Shown: in pieces, positions 6,582 to 12,714 of the stretch
Position numbering within the stretch: the first letter of the stretch is position 1
Layout: the number at the start of each line of letters is the position of its first letter
DNA from: a virus
Direction: 5' to 3' (one strand)
IMG/VR virus record: IMGVR_UViG_3300042549_001642
Span: 1-35,333 of that record
Length of the DNA stretch: 35,333 nt
Made by a program: the position numbers and the translations under genes
The notes under the pieces: generated by a model
What the model saw: the letters and a program-made list of their open reading frames with translations, nothing else
Told to the model about the DNA's origin: nothing
The model's database searches: none

Positions 6582-6883
6582 GAACACCATCAGAACAATT
6601 GGTGCAAACAACTTGGATGGCTGACCACCATCTGTTTCAAAACCACGACACAGTGACACCTGTGAACTGGAACAAAGTCTTTGAACTGGTAGATGACATT
6701 GAAGTCAATGAGTTTGATCATCACCAACTTGTCATGATTGCCGTTCTGGAATTCCTGTGTGGTTCAGACATGGTAGAAGTTAGCCTTGATGAGATCGCAT
6801 CGTTGCCAGAACTAGAACGCAACGCAGTCGTGGAAGCCTTGCGCCTTAAATGGTCAAAGGTTGAGTTCCAAGAGAACCTGTAA
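6578..6883 (+). CDS. Acidic helical protein, unknown function
   Basis: The 101-aa product starts in the stop of the ribbon-helix-helix gene (ATGA) and is presumably co-translated. It is acidic, with QLVMIAVLEFLCGSDMVEVSLDEIA and ELERNAVVEALRLKW helices and clustered His residues near residues 15-55. No family was recognised. Coupling to a DNA-binding gene suggests a partner or an unrelated early host-directed protein; neither can be decided from the sequence. Confidence 0.6.
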   Translation: MRTPSEQLVQTTWMADHHLFQNHDTVTPVNWNKVFELVDDIEVNEFDHHQLVMIAVLEFLCGSDMVEVSLDEIASLPELERNAVVEALRLKWSKVEFQENL

Positions 6884-6890
6884 GATAAGG

Positions 6891-6925
6891 AATAGGCTCA
6901 CGCCGTTTTGCAGTGTGAGCCTATT
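6891..6925 (+). promoter_or_regulatory. Perfect 11-bp stem-loop before the replication initiator gene
   Basis: AATAGGCTCAC (6891-6901) and GTGAGCCTATT (6915-6925) pair perfectly around a 13-base loop. There is no U-run after it, so it is not a standard terminator. It begins 8 bases after the preceding stop and ends 30 bases before the initiator ATG. Possible roles are mRNA 3'-end protection, weak attenuation, or a protein-binding site controlling initiator synthesis. Confidence 0.55.
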
Positions 6926-6955
6926 CAACAACTCCTTGAGATGGAAGGAGTCGCT

Positions 6956-7765
6956 ATGAGCGATTCTACTAAAGAACAAACAACTATCACAGTTGAAGCC
7001 ACGCCATTCACACAAATTCCTAATTGGATTCTTGATCAAGTGATTTCGGCACAAGCAATTCGTCTGTACGTCATTCTTCGTAGGCAAGGCCACAACGAAA
7101 GACACACAAGTTTCTACAGTCGAAGAAAAATTGCAGATGCCATGCAGTGCAGTCCAGCAACAATTGACAGAGCAAAGCAGGAACTCATTGACTGTGGAGC
7201 CATTTGCCAAATCAATCGCAAAAGCAAAGATGGCGACTGGACTTCAAACATGTACCACGTTCATGTAAATAAGAATCTGAAGTGCAAATACCTTCTCAAA
7301 TCTGATGAGACGTACCCCGCCAGTGATGACACCTATACCGCCAGTGATGACACGGGTCTACTCACAGGTGATGAACTAACTAAGAACCAATTAGAACTAA
7401 GAACCAAAGAACTTAATACTCACGCATCATTCGATGCTGAGGTTCATGATGCTTGTAATCTTCTTGCTGATCTAATTGCAGGCAACGGATCAAAGCGACC
7501 AGTGGTGACAGACAAGTGGCTTGCTGACATGGAACGACTTCATCGCATTGATGAACGCTCATGGGATCAGATAGCAAAAGCAATCATGTGGTGTCAGGAT
7601 GACGACTTCTGGAAAGCCAACATCATGAGTCCTGCAAAACTACGAAAGCAATACGACCAACTCAGATTGGCAGCGCAACGCACACAGAAACAATCACCTG
7701 CATCTGGATGGCTTGGAATTCTAAACAGAGTCAGAGAACAAGATCACTTGGAGTTGGAGCGATGA
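6956..7765 (+). CDS. Replication initiator (winged-helix/DnaD-like replisome organiser)
   Basis: The 269-aa product starts at ATG behind GGAAGGAG. Residues about 15-105 form a winged helix (SAQAIRLYVILRRQG, SRRKIADAMQCSPATIDRAK, then QELIDCGAI). Residues about 119-150 are a hydrophilic linker with a seven-residue repeat (SDDTYxA). The C-terminal part has WDQIAKAIMWCQDDDFWKAN and IMSPAKLRKQYDQL, typical of phage replisome organisers that bind the origin and recruit the helicase or its loader. The linker DNA holds iteron-like repeats (separate entry), as in lambda O. It is coupled by ATGA to an accessory gene. No phage helicase or polymerase is present, so it should recruit host enzymes. Confidence 0.75.
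   Translation: MSDSTKEQTTITVEATPFTQIPNWILDQVISAQAIRLYVILRRQGHNERHTSFYSRRKIADAMQCSPATIDRAKQELIDCGAICQINRKSKDGDWTSNMYHVHVNKNLKCKYLLKSDETYPASDDTYTASDDTGLLTGDELTKNQLELRTKELNTHASFDAEVHDACNLLADLIAGNGSKRPVVTDKWLADMERLHRIDERSWDQIAKAIMWCQDDDFWKANIMSPAKLRKQYDQLRLAAQRTQKQSPASGWLGILNRVREQDHLELER
7301..7417. other. Candidate replication origin: iterons within the initiator gene
   Basis: Four copies of a TGATGA-core repeat start at 7303, 7324, 7345 and 7369 (spacings 21, 21 and 24 bp). Copies two and three share the 16-mer CCGCCAGTGATGACAC. An A+T-rich stretch follows with two exact copies of ACTAAGAACCAA at 7379 and 7396. Iterons at about two helical turns followed by an AT-rich region, inside the initiator gene's linker, is the layout of the lambda origin. 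The alternative is that they only reflect a repetitive protein linker. Confidence 0.5.
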
Positions 7766-8100
7766 AGTTTGAGCATGTAGTTCAGTTGCTTGCAATGGCT
7801 TCTGTAATTGATCCAAGAGTTTCGCGCAAGAGCGATGCTGAGAAACTTGCAATGGCGGAAGCGTGGTTTGAAATCTTTGATGACAAGATGCCATTTGAGT
7901 TTGCAGTGAAGCAACTAAAGAAACACTATGAGCGTGAATCTGATGTTGTCATGCCAGCAACATTCATGGTTCCTTGGAAGGCTGAGAAAAGTTATCTGCA
8001 AGACAAGGCTCATGTGAAGCAACTAGAAACAAATCGTGGCTCTGGAATGCCTGATGATGTTAGACAGAAATTGAAATCGCTTGGAATACTGAATGAGTAA
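7762..8100 (+). CDS. Replication accessory protein (helicase-loader-type, tentative)
   Basis: The 112-aa product overlaps the initiator stop (ATGA). It is helical: FEHVVQLLAMASVIDPRVSR, AEKLAMAEAWFEIFDDKMPF, EFAVKQLKKHY, then VVMPATFMVPW. Proteins with this pattern follow initiator genes in many actinophages and resemble the small helicase-loading or inhibitor proteins of replication modules. No ATPase motif is present, so it is not a DnaC-type loader. Position and size support a replication role; the biochemical function is inferred. Confidence 0.55.
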   Translation: MKFEHVVQLLAMASVIDPRVSRKSDAEKLAMAEAWFEIFDDKMPFEFAVKQLKKHYERESDVVMPATFMVPWKAEKSYLQDKAHVKQLETNRGSGMPDDVRQKLKSLGILNE

Positions 8101-8260
8101 AACAATCTTTTGGGTGCAAGTGTTTACACATCAACTTGTTTGTGTCAGATGTGCTGGAAATACTCACATGTTTGGCTGGATGGCAATAAATAAAGAAATG
8201 CGACACCACATGTACAAAGAACAAAGTATTCGTTGCTCAGTGTGTGGTGTCTATCAATAA
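8093..8260 (+). CDS. Small zinc-ribbon protein
   Basis: A 55-aa frame overlaps the preceding gene by 8 bases and ends at TAA 8258-8260. It carries two CX2C knuckles (CVRC at 17-20 and CSVC at 48-51) with aromatic and His residues between them (THMFGWMAINKEMRHHMY), a good zinc-ribbon spacing. It fills what would otherwise be a 160-base gap between coding genes. Function unknown; such small ribbons may bind nucleic acid or protein partners. Confidence 0.6.
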   Translation: MSKTIFWVQVFTHQLVCVRCAGNTHMFGWMAINKEMRHHMYKEQSIRCSVCGVYQ

Positions 8261-8270
8261 AGGCTTACGC

Positions 8271-8285
8271 TGACATAATGGCAGG
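8271..8285 (+). promoter_or_regulatory. Extended -10 promoter giving a leaderless whiB transcript (predicted)
   Basis: TGACATAAT at 8271-8279 is TGn followed by CATAAT, one mismatch from the -10 consensus. A start seven bases past the hexamer falls on the A of the WhiB ATG at 8286. No ribosome site precedes that ATG apart from a too-close AGG. Leaderless mRNAs are common in Actinobacteria. No good -35 is visible, as expected for an extended -10 promoter. Confidence 0.45.
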
Positions 8286-8624
8286 ATGATTAAAGACTGC
8301 GACCATGAAGAATGGCTTGAGTCTGGCATGTGCTTAATTTGTTCGCCGCCAGATGGATGGCAACATCATGCAGTCTGCATTGATCATGATCCTGACACTT
8401 GTTTTCCTGAGAACGATGAGCCACATCTGTTTGCAGTTGCAAAGAAGATGTGCGAGGAATGTCCTGTGATTGGGTTCTGCCTTGAGATTGGGCTTGATGA
8501 CAAGTGGGGAGTCTGGGGCGGATTGGATCCAATCGAGCGACAGAAGTTGATCAGGTCTGGCAAGGTTCCAAGTGAACGTCTAGAAAAACGCCGATTCTTA
8601 AGGGTTTACGCCTACACAACTTAG
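8286..8624 (+). CDS. WhiB-family iron-sulfur transcription regulator 1
   Basis: The 112-aa product has the four WhiB cluster ligands (Cys31, Cys56, Cys59, Cys65, in CEECPVIGFC), the turn GVWGG (75-79) and the DPIERQKLIR stretch that follows it. WhiB proteins hold a 4Fe-4S cluster and bind the primary sigma factor to alter promoter choice. The N-terminus adds three cysteines (5, 16, 19), which is unusual and might make a second metal site. The gene appears to be leaderless. It probably redirects host transcription after infection; that role is inferred. WhiB genes are essentially confined to Actinobacteria and their phages, so this is a main clue to the host. Confidence 0.9.
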   Translation: MIKDCDHEEWLESGMCLICSPPDGWQHHAVCIDHDPDTCFPENDEPHLFAVAKKMCEECPVIGFCLEIGLDDKWGVWGGLDPIERQKLIRSGKVPSERLEKRRFLRVYAYTT

Positions 8625-8640
8625 AACATCTGTTCGAGCG

Positions 8641-8727
8641 ACACGCCAAAAAACTGAGTTGTGCAAATGGACTTGCAATCTGTTTTGGAGTGTGTATTGT
8701 TATACACATAAGGGAACCGCAAGGTTC
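8641..8727 (+). promoter_or_regulatory. Promoter/leader element P1 with 5' GNRA hairpin
   Basis: This intergenic element shares ACACGCCA (8641-8648), AAATGGACTTGCA (8665-8677), ATAAG (8708-8712) and a hairpin (8714-8727) with a second element at 26399-26484. From the 13-mer to the hairpin the two align without gaps. The hairpin is GAACC-GCAA-GGTTC, a GNRA tetraloop on 5 bp. TTGCAA could be the -35, with TATTGT or TATACA as -10; the latter would start the RNA at the base before the hairpin. An AGGAG ribosome site and the ATG at 8745 follow. Confidence 0.6.
8691..8708. promoter_or_regulatory. 7-bp inverted repeat overlapping the P1 -10 region
   Basis: TGTGTAT and ATACACA flank TGTT as a perfect inverted repeat. 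It covers the possible -10 hexamers of P1, the usual place for a repressor operator. The second element, at 26399-26484, has no such repeat in this position, so any repression would be specific to P1. Confidence 0.4.
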
Positions 8728-8744
8728 ACAACAGAGGAGTACAA

Positions 8745-8945
8745 ATGAAATCAAAGACAATGAATGGCATCTACTTTGTAGTGATGGGTGCTGGTGATTA
8801 CCGTTGCTACGGATACCGCATCTTCAAGAATCAAAAAACCAATCAATGGATACTTCAATCAGGAAGTGACAATGTTTCTGTGAAGCGTCTATCAGATGCC
8901 GTTGAAATTATTTCCAGCAAGCGTGCAGTTCAGGTTGGTGCGTAA
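8745..8945 (+). CDS. Small basic beta protein, unknown
   Basis: The 66-aa product is the first gene after P1, with AGAGGAG seven bases before the ATG. The sequence alternates as in a small beta fold (GIYFVVMGAGDYRCYGYRIF, then WILQSG, then SVKRLSDAVEII). It was not recognised. A one-base overlap (TAATG) joins it to the next gene. As the first gene of an early-looking operon of tiny genes it may act on the host; that is inference. Confidence 0.6.
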   Translation: MKSKTMNGIYFVVMGAGDYRCYGYRIFKNQKTNQWILQSGSDNVSVKRLSDAVEIISSKRAVQVGA

Positions 8946-9205
8946 TGAATCTGAAATTTCAAGGAAAATCACTTACAGGAATCATCAGCAACGATGGCCC
9001 ACTTTCAAGTGGATTGAGCCACGCTGTTATTCAAGGCGAAATGCAATGCAAATCAGGAATGAATTTCGGTAGTCGATACCTACATGTAAAGGCGTTGGAA
9101 AAAGCAACTTTCACTCAATTGTTGGCTTTAACTCAATGTGCAAAATGTCATGCAGAACTAATCAAAAAACAAGAAGCACGCAAAGCAGAAAAGGCTGGTG
9201 CATGA
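8945..9205 (+). CDS. Small protein with CX2C, unknown
   Basis: The 86-aa product starts in the previous stop. The first half looks beta-rich (LKFQGKSLTGIISNDGPLSS), the second is helical with a CAKCHAEL motif and a Lys/Glu/Ala-rich tail (KKQEARKAEKAGA). The single CX2CH could bind metal with another Cys at residue 35. No family was recognised. It is coupled by ATGA to the following gene. Confidence 0.6.
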   Translation: MNLKFQGKSLTGIISNDGPLSSGLSHAVIQGEMQCKSGMNFGSRYLHVKALEKATFTQLLALTQCAKCHAELIKKQEARKAEKAGA

Positions 9206-9402
9206 TGCTTCATCCAACTTTGTCCCAGATCGTCGCACCTGACATTTACGTCATCAACGACACACAAATTTTTTGGGGATTTGATTCCAACACTGGTTTC
9301 TACTTTGTTGCAGACACAGCAAAGGAAACAGTTATCAGTGGTGACTTTGAGAACTTCGAAGAAGCAGAATCATCTGCTCTTGCGTACTGGGAGCGTGGCT
9401 AA
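9202..9402 (+). CDS. Small acidic protein, unknown
   Basis: The 66-aa product starts at ATG 9202 overlapping the stop (ATGATG; the second ATG is also possible). The sequence (PDIYVINDTQIFWGFDSNTG, FYFVADTAKETV, then a short helix FEEAESSALAYWERG) suggests a small alpha/beta fold. No family was recognised. It belongs to the run of very small genes after P1. Confidence 0.6.
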   Translation: MMLHPTLSQIVAPDIYVINDTQIFWGFDSNTGFYFVADTAKETVISGDFENFEEAESSALAYWERG

Positions 9403-9404
9403 CC

Positions 9405-9518
9405 ATGAGAACTTGGAACTGGACACCACGCGCAAAGCGCATTGGCTATGCAATCACCATCACAGCATTCTTCATCGGTCTAGAACTGATTGAACGGGCT
9501 TTGGATGTGATCTTGTGA
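9405..9518 (+). CDS. 37-aa single-helix membrane protein
   Basis: A short frame starts two bases after the preceding stop. It encodes a basic start (RTWNWTPRAKR) followed by one hydrophobic helix (about residues 12-28, IGYAITITAFFIGLELI). Its stop shares one base with the next start (TGATG). Phages often make such micro-membrane proteins early; role unknown. Confidence 0.5.
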   Translation: MRTWNWTPRAKRIGYAITITAFFIGLELIERALDVIL

Positions 9519-9724
9519 TGTGGCATGACGATCCAGCAACTGACAAACAGATCAAGATGATCACGTTCTTGTTGGACAAGATAAACATCAAAGACGCAAA
9601 GCATCGCAGAAGTTTGATTGTGGCTTTAGGCAATAACACCTTCAACGTAAAAGACATCACAGTTGGACAAGCCAACACTGTCATCTGGAAACTTCAATAC
9701 ATAACAGCAAAGGAAATGTCATGA
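9518..9724 (+). CDS. Small helical protein upstream of the annealing protein
   Basis: The 68-aa product starts at the ATG overlapping the previous stop. The PATDKQIKMITFLLDKI start followed by VGQANTVIWKLQYI resembles the three-helix motif (xATxKQxxxLxxL ... ASxxIxxL) often found near recombination and single-strand-binding genes and in DUF3072-like proteins. It is coupled by ATGA to the Rad52-like gene, which suggests a recombination accessory role. Confidence 0.55.
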   Translation: MWHDDPATDKQIKMITFLLDKINIKDAKHRRSLIVALGNNTFNVKDITVGQANTVIWKLQYITAKEMS

Positions 9725-10284
9725 AACAAGAACAACAAGATGCGCTTCGTGCGCCATTCCCTAAAGAACACATTCAGAAACTTCCTACAGGTGGATTGCA
9801 ACTTGATTATGTTTCACACGCATGGGTGACTGATCGATTGCTTCAGGTCGATCCTTCATGGACATGGGAGCCTGTCGGTTTCGATGCTGATGGTCTGCCA
9901 AAGTTTGATGAGAATGGCGGGCTGTGGATCAAACTGACTGTGTGTGGCGTGACTCGCTACGGCTATGGAGAACCACAAGGTCGTGACAAGTTCGATCAAC
10001 GCAAAGGCGCAATTGGGAATGCCATCCGCGTGGCTGCACTCAGATTTGGAGTGGCTCTTGATCTGTGGGCTAAGGAAGCACCAGTGACAGAAGCAGCACC
10101 AGTTGCAAAGCCAAAGGCAGCATCAACAGCAGCAATGAAGATGATTGAACGCATTAAGAACTCAGGCAGTTTGATTGAACTGTCAGAGATAGTGCCATTG
10201 ATTCAAGGTGGCGAATTCACGGATGATGAGAAGCGCAACATGCGTCTGATCTTCAACAACAAGAAAACGGAGTTAGGCGCATGA
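9721..10284 (+). CDS. Rad52/Rad22-like single-strand annealing protein
   Basis: The 187-aa product has the core of the family: LQLDYVSHAWVTDRLLQVDP, WTWEPVG, GLWIKLTVCGVTRYGYGE, then KGAIGNAIRVAALRFGVALD in the last core helix. An Ala/Lys/Pro linker and a small helical C-terminal domain follow. The family binds single-stranded DNA and anneals complementary strands, which supports recombination-dependent replication and gene exchange between phages. RusA and SSB lie close by. Such an enzyme could drive the exchange seen in the fibre cassettes; that link is inference. It is coupled on both sides by ATGA overlaps. Confidence 0.8.
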   Translation: MKQEQQDALRAPFPKEHIQKLPTGGLQLDYVSHAWVTDRLLQVDPSWTWEPVGFDADGLPKFDENGGLWIKLTVCGVTRYGYGEPQGRDKFDQRKGAIGNAIRVAALRFGVALDLWAKEAPVTEAAPVAKPKAASTAAMKMIERIKNSGSLIELSEIVPLIQGGEFTDDEKRNMRLIFNNKKTELGA

Positions 10285-10424
10285 CATTTGTACTAGGAGC
10301 AGTTCTATTTCTACTAGGTGGATTCTTTGGAATGCTGACAATGGCATTTGCTCAGAGCATCAGCAGACTAAGTGAACCACCAGCATCACATCCAGTTTTA
10401 AAGGCTGTGAAGAACGATGAGTGA
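10281..10424 (+). CDS. 47-aa membrane protein
   Basis: The frame starts in the stop of the annealing gene (ATGA). An N-terminal hydrophobic helix (TFVLGAVLFLLGGFFGMLTM, about 2-24) precedes a short cytosol-like tail (SQSISRLSEPP type composition). It overlaps the next gene by 8 bases. Function unknown. Confidence 0.5.
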   Translation: MTFVLGAVLFLLGGFFGMLTMAFAQSISRLSEPPASHPVLKAVKNDE

Positions 10425-10788
10425 TCAGGCTTACTTGCCCTATGGCGGCACATCAGGTTGGTCAGGCTCATCAACCAGTTACGAGCGAGCATTGCGAAAC
10501 GATGAATCAGGAGTGACATCAAAGAACCAGATGTTGTTCATGTCAGATTTGTTGTTCAGCGGCGAATATGGAATGACTTCAAAGGAATGGGGAGAAATCC
10601 ACAACCTAGAACATCAGACATACTCATCAATTCCATCAGTGCTTCATGAAGGTGGCTTTGTGGAACGTCTTGCAAAAAGACGGGGCAGGCATGAAATTTA
10701 CGTTCTGCCTGAGTACGTCAATGGTCGTGAGACAAAACCGCATGGCAGAAAGAAGAAGCCTTGTTCAAACTGTGGACACACAGAATGA
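10417..10788 (+). CDS. Winged-helix protein with C-terminal zinc knuckle
   Basis: The 123-aa product has a winged-helix pattern (YGMTSKEWGEIHNLEHQTYS, VLHEGGFVERLAKRRGRHEI, YVLPEYV). This resembles the small phage DNA-binding proteins in which a type-specific helix is followed by a basic wing. The tail RKKKPCSNCGHTE adds a CX2C. It lies between recombination genes, overlaps both neighbours and may bind DNA, as an early regulator or a recombination partner. Confidence 0.6.
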   Translation: MSDQAYLPYGGTSGWSGSSTSYERALRNDESGVTSKNQMLFMSDLLFSGEYGMTSKEWGEIHNLEHQTYSSIPSVLHEGGFVERLAKRRGRHEIYVLPEYVNGRETKPHGRKKKPCSNCGHTE

Positions 10789-11204
10789 TCAGTTACTTCG
10801 TAGAAGGTGAACCTGCACCACAAGGATCAAAGACTGGAAAAGTCGTCAATGGTCGTGTGGTCATGTGGGAAGCATCAGCAAAGGTGAAGCCTTGGAGAAC
10901 TGCAGTGGCAGCACAAACGCAGGAATACCGCGCTTCACGCTGGCCGCATCCTGAGCAGTACACAATCACTAGACCAGTTGAGATAACACTTGTGTTTCAC
11001 TTACCAAAACCAAAGTCAGTCAAGCGCGACTTCCCTAGTGTGAAGCCTGACTTGGACAAACTTGTTCGCAGCACATTCGATGGACTGACAACAGGTGGAC
11101 TGTACGAAGATGATGCACTTGTCATCGCACTGAGCGCATCAAAGATTTACGCAACTGATCGGATTGGTTGCCAGATTATTGTTAGCGAGGAATTAAATGT
11201 TTGA
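10785..11204 (+). CDS. RusA-family Holliday junction resolvase
   Basis: The 139-aa product starts in the previous stop (ATGA). RusA features are the EGEPAPQGSK start, the acidic active-site stretch KPDLDKLVRSTFDGL (Asp89, Asp91, Asp99) and GLYEDDALV (Asp109, Asp110), followed by Lys120. RusA enzymes cut four-way junctions as dimers using Mg2+. In phages they resolve recombination and replication intermediates before packaging. The neighbouring annealing protein and SSB make a compact recombination set. Confidence 0.9.
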   Translation: MISYFVEGEPAPQGSKTGKVVNGRVVMWEASAKVKPWRTAVAAQTQEYRASRWPHPEQYTITRPVEITLVFHLPKPKSVKRDFPSVKPDLDKLVRSTFDGLTTGGLYEDDALVIALSASKIYATDRIGCQIIVSEELNV

Positions 11205-11499
11205 TACTGAACAAGCAAACTGCCTTGGAGTTGATCCTGAATTGTTCTTTCCAACAGGAGCAATCAACCCGCAAACAGAAAAGACATTGCGACGCATCTG
11301 TGTCAATTGCTCTGTCTGGCGTGACTGCTATGACTATGCGATGAACTATCGCGTTGATGGCTTTTGGGCTGGCACAACGTACCAACACAGAGAAGCACTG
11401 AGAAAAGAATTGGGCATCACGGCAAAGCGCATTGATGAACAGTATGAGAAAGAAATCAAAAACAATCGCGCTGAACAGCGCATGAGAGAAGCAGGATAA
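11197..11499 (+). CDS. WhiB-family iron-sulfur transcription regulator 2
   Basis: The 100-aa product overlaps the RusA gene by 8 bases. The WhiB ligands are Cys9, Cys35, Cys38 and Cys44 (CVNCSVWRDC). The turn is GFWAGTT instead of GVWGG, followed by HREALRKELG. A long charged helix completes the C-terminus. It differs strongly from WhiB 1 in sequence and regulation, being inside an operon with a GAGG site and not leaderless. Two different WhiB proteins could switch host sigma-factor use at different stages; that is inference. Confidence 0.85.
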   Translation: MFDTEQANCLGVDPELFFPTGAINPQTEKTLRRICVNCSVWRDCYDYAMNYRVDGFWAGTTYQHREALRKELGITAKRIDEQYEKEIKNNRAEQRMREAG

Positions 11500-11503
11500 A
11501 ACA

Positions 11504-11875
11504 ATGGCACTACCAACAATCACAGCAATTGGGAATCTGACATTCGATCCAGATTTCCAAGTCACTGCAAATGGCATCAGCCGTTGCAGACTACGCATCG
11601 CATGCAACGAACGCAAGAAGCAAGACGGCGAATGGGTAGATGGAGAACCAACATTCTTGGATGTGACACTATGGCGCGGGCTGGCAGAAGCAGCAGGCGA
11701 CAACTTCAAGAAAGGTCAGTCGATCATGGTCACTGGCAAACTTAAGGTTCGCAACTATGAAGATAAGAATGGCGCAAAAGCAACAGCAGTTGAGATTGAA
11801 GCCACAGACATTGCAGCAGTGGTCAAGCCTGCTAAGACAGCAGCAGCGGCTCCTACTGAAGACCCTTGGATTTAG
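11504..11875 (+). CDS. ssb: Single-stranded DNA-binding protein
   Basis: The 123-aa product is an OB-fold SSB. Visible elements are ITAIGNLTFDPDFQVTANGI, RCRLRIACNERKK, FLDVTLWRGLAEAAGDNFKK, GQSIMVTGKLKVRNYEDKNG and AVEIEATDIA. A short Ala/Pro linker leads to the tip EDPWI, close to the DDPWF/DDIPF tip that binds replication partners in bacterial SSBs. It coats single strands in replication and recombination, and could work with the Rad52-like protein. It starts 4 bases after the WhiB 2 stop. Confidence 0.9.
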   Translation: MALPTITAIGNLTFDPDFQVTANGISRCRLRIACNERKKQDGEWVDGEPTFLDVTLWRGLAEAAGDNFKKGQSIMVTGKLKVRNYEDKNGAKATAVEIEATDIAAVVKPAKTAAAAPTEDPWI

Positions 11876-11876
11876 C

Positions 11877-12068
11877 ATGGAAGTTCTAACAATAGTTTTG
11901 GCGACCATCGCAGTCACACTGGTTTCGATCTATGTCGGTTATCGTCTAGCGATTTACCACCAAGAGATGAAAGACATCAAGTGGTTGTCTGACATGACCT
12001 ATGAAGATCTAATGAGCGATGCTCCGATCTACAACAAACTAAGTCGCGAATATGGCTTCTATCAGTAA
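11877..12068 (+). CDS. 63-aa single-pass membrane protein
   Basis: It starts one base after the SSB stop. The N-terminal helix (VLTIVLATIAVTLVSIYVGY, about 3-24) precedes an acidic cytoplasmic part (EMKDIKWLSDMTYEDLMSDA). It overlaps the next gene by 17 bases. No family was recognised; role unknown. Confidence 0.55.
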   Translation: MEVLTIVLATIAVTLVSIYVGYRLAIYHQEMKDIKWLSDMTYEDLMSDAPIYNKLSREYGFYQ

Positions 12069-12315
12069 GTGCAACGGCTGCCGTCGATCATCCAAACAAA
12101 CGGATGGTTGGTGGACAGTCTATGAACTGCAACGTGAGTATTCTCTTTGTCCTAGTTGTTATAGGAACAAGAGCCTGCTCGCATACAGGGACACAATCAT
12201 TGAAGCCTTGGAAGCAATTAAGATAACTGATCAGGAGCCTGCGCTTCATGTGGCAATGCAAGTAATGAAACAACACTGCATTGGCAAAGTTAGGGACTTA
12301 CCTTTCAATGACTAA
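12052..12315 (+). CDS. Small zinc-ribbon protein
   Basis: The 87-aa product has CNGC (7-10) and CPSC (33-36) around a Trp-rich hairpin (QTDGWWTVYELQREYS), a zinc-ribbon of normal spacing, then two helices. No family was recognised. It overlaps the membrane protein gene upstream and the HNH gene downstream, so translation of the three is tightly packed. Confidence 0.6.
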   Translation: MASISKCNGCRRSSKQTDGWWTVYELQREYSLCPSCYRNKSLLAYRDTIIEALEAIKITDQEPALHVAMQVMKQHCIGKVRDLPFND

Positions 12316-12589
12316 ACCCATAAGACATCGTTCGAAGAAGATGGAAACCCTGTACGCAACTCAGCGACGTAAGTTAGTCAAAGAGTTGCTGCAGGACTTT
12401 CCTGCCTGCGAGCGTTGCGCCATCGCTTACGCCACTGATGTGCATGAGATTAAGACCAGAGCGCGTGGTGGAAGCATTGTGGACAGGAGCAACCTCGCTT
12501 TACTTTGCAGGCCATGTCACACTTTGATCACACAAAACCCAGCACAAGGCAAGGCTGAAGGCTGGCTGAAGAATAGTTGGGATGACTAA
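12308..12589 (+). CDS. HNH endonuclease domain protein 1
   Basis: The 93-aa product has Cys34/Cys37 (CERC), the HEI motif (His46-Glu47), RARGGSIVDRSNLALLC and Cys67/Cys70-His71 (CRPCH). This is a complete HNH with structural zinc. HNH proteins of this size make metal-dependent DNA cuts. It might be a free-standing homing-type nuclease or a DNA-processing enzyme. I chose ATG 12308, which overlaps the preceding gene by 8 bases; a TTG at 12281 is possible. Confidence 0.85.
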   Translation: MTKPIRHRSKKMETLYATQRRKLVKELLQDFPACERCAIAYATDVHEIKTRARGGSIVDRSNLALLCRPCHTLITQNPAQGKAEGWLKNSWDD

Positions 12590-12702
12590 TGGAATCAAAT
12601 GGCATCTGTCGTGCTGGTTGTAATACACAAGACCACGAATCGTATTGGGAATGCCTGCAGGCTGCGAACGTGTCAATAGACAAATCAAGCCTTCGACCTT
12701 AA
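12589..12702 (+). CDS. 37-aa cysteine-containing small protein
   Basis: A short frame overlaps the HNH stop by one base (TAATG). Three cysteines (7, 11, 22) and a His (16) could hold a metal: CRAGCNTQDHESYWEC. It covers the 125 bases between HNH 1 and the next gene. Short length limits certainty. Confidence 0.45.
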   Translation: MESNGICRAGCNTQDHESYWECLQAANVSIDKSSLRP

Positions 12703-12714
12703 TAGACTTAGCGC

